Assembly (NCBI GenBank): GCA_012842645.1
Contig: DUSJ01000117.1
Location: forward strand, 1-6,512
Source of the DNA: Clostridiaceae bacterium
GTDB lineage: Bacteria > Bacillota > Clostridia > DSM-8532
Reading direction: 5' to 3'
Length of the DNA stretch: 6,512 nt
The notes beneath the pieces are model-generated. The model saw only the letters and a list, made by a program, of their open reading frames with translations. It was not told the origin of the DNA and searched no databases. Below are positions 3,635 to 6,512 of the stretch, piece after piece (the stretch's first letter is position 1; every line of letters starts with the position of its first letter). A program made the position numbers and the translations under genes.

Positions 3635-6512
3635 GGTGGAGAAGAGGCGGTTGACCTGGAGCAGGAAGGCTTCAAGGCGGGATTCGATGAGCTGCGGGAA
3701 GGTGTTGCCGTCCGTTTCGACTGTGAGGAACGGCAGCGAAGGATGGGCTTCCATGATGCGCCTGACCAGTTCCTTCTCCCGCGCCACCATTGGCTTTACG
3801 TCCCTGAGTTTATGGGTGATAAGCGCATCGGACAGGCGGCCGGGCATGCAGCCGAAAGGAGCGACGGCCAGTACCCCGTCTACATCCTCAACCAGCTCCT
3901 TTATGGCTCCTCCGACCGTTAAGATGGTTTCACCGGTAAGTCTTGGAGACATGATACTGCCGGCGGCATCGACAAGGTCGCTGACTTTCGATTCGCTTAC
4001 CCTGTAGAAGCCCGATTTCGCCATTATCGACTTGATTTCATCCTCGAAAGGATCTTTTACCATGCAGGTCAGCTTGTTCTTAAACCGGTCAAAGTATTTC
4101 GATTTTGCCACCAGGCGGTTCTGGACGATATAGTCGCAGTAATGGATCCACTCGGCCACGGGCGCGACCCGGACCCAATACCCTTTCCTGCTCAGTTTGT
4201 CCACAAGGAACTGTCTTGAGAAGGCGTCCCTTCTGACATATATCTCGCCTATGAGCGCTATGGATGGTATATTGGTTAGCTCTTCCCTGCGGGGTATGGC
4301 GCTTAAGTCCTTGGCAGCCTTTTCGATCTTCTTTTTAAGCTGAGGCCACTTGTCGGTCCTTATTGATTCCACCAGTTCGTCCGTAACCCTGCCGAACACT
4401 TCCAGCCCCTGCTCGGGGTCTGCTGCAAGGGCTATAATGGCGCTTCTTATATCATCCAGCACATCGGACAGTATCACCGAATGCCATGCCCTCAGGGCGA
4501 ATTTTACGCCGAATCCGGCATAGGAATTGTCCGCCGTAAGTGAAAGCATGGCTATTTTATCGAGACGCTGTTTTGCCACCAGCTCCCTCATCATCACGTT
4601 ATACTGGCCGAACCGGCACGGGCCCGAGGCTTCGGGCATGAAGTTCACCAGGATGTCCTCCCCGTTCCATACCTCGTCCACATACCTTATAAGGCTTCCG
4701 AAGGTGAGCTGGAGAGGCAGGCATTCCTTGCAGCTTGTGTACTTGCGCCCTATGGCAAGCTCCTTTTCTCCCGGAGGCGGAAGGGAAACGGTATTGGCCC
4801 CCACGTAACTCAGCGTGGCGGCCAGCATCCTGCTGCCTATGTCTCCCATGGACGGCACCAGGATCTTTACTTTCGGGTGGCTTATGGGATAAATCTCCCC
4901 TCCGGGAGTACGTACACACACCCTGTTGGATATATTCACAACCTCGGCTGTCTGTATGGTGTCAAACCCGGGCGTTTGTTTAATTATGCCTGTTTTTTTC
5001 AGGTCCCTGTAACGGCGCACTACGTCGAGGAAGGCCTCAATCCTGGTGTCGATGCCGGCATCGGCGGTATGGGAGTCAAGCTCCAGGGTCAGGGAAGGCT
5101 TGTCCCCCATGATGTTCCTGAAATATGTTATGAGGAACGAATCGGGTCCGCAGCTGAAATTGGTTATATATACCCCGTACAGGTTCTCATTCCCGGCTAC
5201 ATGCCGGGCGGCCTTCAGGATCCATTGGCCCGAGGCCCAGTACATCTTGTCGTGGGAATCCTCGTCACGGACGGGCAGGAAATCCTGGGGTATCACCTTC
5301 AGGCCCCTTGAAGTTAGCTTTTTGGGTATACCCATGTTCCCGGTGCCGGAAAAGGCGTTATACGGCCTGCCGAAAAGGACTATGGCCGTCTGGCCCGACC
5401 TGTTGATTTCATCCAATATTTTTTTCCCTTCCTCCGCCAGGGTCCTGTGGAACGAGTTCTGGGCTTCCAGTCCGCATTTGAAAGCCTCGGCGGATTCCCG
5501 GGCTGTGTGCCCGAGGGTTTTTCCTATTTCTATAAACGCGGCTTCGGCCGCCTCATAACCCTTCGTCATGTCCAGGAACGGGGCCAGGACCATGTAATTC
5601 TTCAGTTCCGGGAAAGCCGCCTTAAGCAGGTATGGCTCGGCCTGGACGAAGGGGCAGCAAACGCTGACATCCTGCCCTCCGGGCACAGGATAAGCCCTTA
5701 CATGCGGTAGGAAGATGATATCCGGTTTTTTATCCAAAAGGCCTTTCAGGGTCCCGTGAGCCTGTTCCACGGGCCAGCAGAAAGGCGCGCCTTTCCTGGA
5801 ACAGCCCTCGTTGTCGGGAGTCTTTTCGTATACCACATCGTACCCGAGCTTCCTGAAAAACGCCGAATACAGCGGGAAGAGGGTGTTGGTCATAAGGGAG
5901 AAGTTGATCCCGACTTTTTTGCGGGATCCTTCGCTCCGCCCGGGGTGACAACCGGGTTCAGCATGACAGGCTATGTCGCCCTGGGGCAGCAGGTTTACCG
6001 AATAATCCAAGCAAACAGAAGAACCGTCCTCCAGCCCGAATGAAGCAAAGGAACCGTCCCCCTGCTTCACAAGCAATTGCTCGCGGAGGGCGGCATAGTC
6101 ATGTTCTTCCATGCCGGGGTCCGTATTGCTTAAGCGCAGGTTGTAGTATTTATTGCAGGCGCCGCCGAAGGGATATACCTTCCCTGCGATCCTGATCCGG
6201 GATATGGCGCACTTGCGGTCGCACTTTTCTTTTCCCCCGGCGCAGACAAAGGGCTCTTCATAAATTACCTGTCGGTTCGCAAGCTCATTTAAGTCAAATT
6301 CCATGGGCTCTGTCTGTTTCAGCTCTATCATCGACAGGGCTTCCAGCGCAACCCCGAAAGCGCCCATGAGCCCCGGCTCGGGCGGAACTATTATCTCCCT
6401 GCCGGTAAGGGAAGCCATGGCGACGGGAACAGCCTTGTTATAGCACACGCCGCCCTGCATGAACACTTTCCGGCCTACCGCCCTGTTTCCCTTGACCCGG
6501 TTCAGGTAGTTC
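3623..6512 (-). CDS. Large acyl-CoA dehydratase activase-type protein (BadF/BcrA ATPase - DUF2229 - dehydratase-like), 5' end outside window
   Basis: 962 residues are visible, numbered from the first full codon at 6509-6511. The frame is open to the right edge and the first residues (NYLNRVKGNRAVGRKVFMQGG) already lie within the ATPase fold, so the true start is outside. Residues 1-60 are the end of an ASKHA-type activase domain (FMQGGVCYNKAV, IIVPPEPGLMGAFGVALEAL). A cysteine cluster follows at 90, 97, 101 and 119 within CDRKC...GKVYPFGGACNKYYN. DUF2229 starts at about 198 (KKVGINFSLMTNTLFPLY). Further landmarks are FGRPYNAF (380-387), SCGPDSF (453-459), CKEC (594-597), GPCRFGQY (630-637) and FGCMPGR (886-892), typical of the 2-hydroxyacyl-CoA dehydratase-like part. 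Relatives activate radical dehydratases by ATP-driven electron transfer through an iron-sulfur cluster; the substrate of these giant fused forms is not known. The linker at about 149-197 holds translated repeats. The C-terminal KNE and stop come from another repeat. Confidence 0.87.
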   Translation of the reverse strand, partial: NYLNRVKGNRAVGRKVFMQGGVCYNKAVPVAMASLTGREIIVPPEPGLMGAFGVALEALSMIELKQTEPMEFDLNELANRQVIYEEPFVCAGGKEKCDRKCAISRIRIAGKVYPFGGACNKYYNLRLSNTDPGMEEHDYAALREQLLVKQGDGSFASFGLEDGSSVCLDYSVNLLPQGDIACHAEPGCHPGRSEGSRKKVGINFSLMTNTLFPLYSAFFRKLGYDVVYEKTPDNEGCSRKGAPFCWPVEQAHGTLKGLLDKKPDIIFLPHVRAYPVPGGQDVSVCCPFVQAEPYLLKAAFPELKNYMVLAPFLDMTKGYEAAEAAFIEIGKTLGHTARESAEAFKCGLEAQNSFHRTLAEEGKKILDEINRSGQTAIVLFGRPYNAFSGTGNMGIPKKLTSRGLKVIPQDFLPVRDEDSHDKMYWASGQWILKAARHVAGNENLYGVYITNFSCGPDSFLITYFRNIMGDKPSLTLELDSHTADAGIDTRIEAFLDVVRRYRDLKKTGIIKQTPGFDTIQTAEVVNISNRVCVRTPGGEIYPISHPKVKILVPSMGDIGSRMLAATLSYVGANTVSLPPPGEKELAIGRKYTSCKECLPLQLTFGSLIRYVDEVWNGEDILVNFMPEASGPCRFGQYNVMMRELVAKQRLDKIAMLSLTADNSYAGFGVKFALRAWHSVILSDVLDDIRSAIIALAADPEQGLEVFGRVTDELVESIRTDKWPQLKKKIEKAAKDLSAIPRREELTNIPSIALIGEIYVRRDAFSRQFLVDKLSRKGYWVRVAPVAEWIHYCDYIVQNRLVAKSKYFDRFKNKLTCMVKDPFEDEIKSIMAKSGFYRVSESKVSDLVDAAGSIMSPRLTGETILTVGGAIKELVEDVDGVLAVAPFGCMPGRLSDALITHKLRDVKPMVAREKELVRRIMEAHPSLPFLTVETDGNTFPQLIESRLEAFLLQVNRLFSTKNE
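5906..5969 (-). repeat. 'CHPERSEGS'-type dispersed repeat translated inside the activase
   Basis: On the minus strand TGTCATGCTGAACCCGG is followed by TTGTCACCCCGGGCGGAGCG, then AAGGATCCCGC. The element is read in frame as CHAEP, then GCHPGRSEGSR, just before KKVGI of the next domain. The peptide CHP(E/G)RSEGSR is the hallmark translation of a common bacterial intergenic repeat. GATCCCG/CGGGATC arms (5906-5912 and 5922-5928) form a stem at its far end. The exact boundary with native sequence cannot be set without a relative to compare. A second member lies at 1683-1745. Confidence 0.7.
6009..6069 (-). repeat. Pair of GGGGACGG hairpin repeats translated inside the activase
   Basis: The right copy (6041-6069) has arms TGAAGCA/TGCTTCA around GGGGGACGGTTCC and folds into a long stem with a CGG loop. 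The left copy (6009-6032) is degenerate, with GGAGGACGGTTCT followed by TCTGTTTGCTT. The shared GGACGGTTC core is spaced exactly 30 bases, so both copies are read in the same frame, as QGDGSF and LEDGSS. The same element stands alone after flgG at 1754-1779. Confidence 0.7.

Noticed and set aside
4599..4919. Minus-strand frame of about 106 residues inside the activase
   Set aside because: It is out of frame with the conserved dehydratase-like region (GDIGSRMLAATLSYVGA, CKEC) and has no recognisable features of its own.
6464..6466. GTG at 6464-6466 as the activase start
   Set aside because: The frame continues upstream to the window edge with family-typical residues (YLNRVKGNR), so the codon is internal.
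1..6512. Plus-strand open frames such as 4-279, 1924-2346, 3591-4007, 4877-5311 and 5046-5558
   Set aside because: They lie antisense to genes with clear family motifs, lack ribosome sites, and have compositions (Ser/Arg/Pro rich) typical of shadow translations.

Overview
All five genes in this window lie on the minus strand. In the direction of transcription (right to left) they are: the 3' two-thirds of a very large acyl-CoA dehydratase activase-type gene (3623-6512, beginning outside the window), then a compact flagellar group of flgF (2652-3425), flgG (1780-2583) and an flgJ N-terminal-domain rod-binding gene (1174-1638). The last gene is a membrane-anchored phosphodiester glycosidase (NAGPA/DUF2233 family, 1-1208), whose final codons run off the left edge. 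No convincing plus-strand gene was found. The window suggests an anaerobic, flagellated, Gram-positive-type Firmicute of the class Clostridia. The reasons are AAGGAG/AAGGTGG ribosome binding sites, a FlgJ without a muramidase domain, a sigma-28/sigma-D promoter, and a giant fused CoA-activase typical of anaerobes. Genus cannot be told from this.

Region by region. The activase ends in a cluster of tandem palindromic repeats (about 3550-3634) that supplies its stop codon. Next come a GC-rich hairpin that may be its terminator (3518-3536) and a near-perfect sigma-28 promoter (3476-3503) firing into flgF. flgF and flgG are 68 bases apart. flgG and flgJ are separated by 141 bases, largely filled by two different dispersed-repeat elements. 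The glycosidase gene starts inside the end of flgJ with a 35-base overlap. The likely unit is flgF-flgG-flgJ-glycosidase from one flagellar promoter: proximal rod, distal rod, rod assembly factor and an extracytoplasmic glycan enzyme.

The most unusual aspect is the repeats. Short hairpin elements sharing a GGGAC core (mostly GGGGACGG), and a second family of the kind that encodes 'CHP(E/G)RSEGSR' peptides, occur side by side at two places. One is the flgG-flgJ spacer. The other is inside the activase reading frame, where they are translated into a lengthened interdomain linker. A third GGGAC cluster forms the 3' end of the activase gene. All copies of the GGGAC core point the same way, along the direction of transcription. 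I see no wholly new gene system here; the flagellar gene order and the repeat-driven remodelling of a coding sequence are what merit attention.
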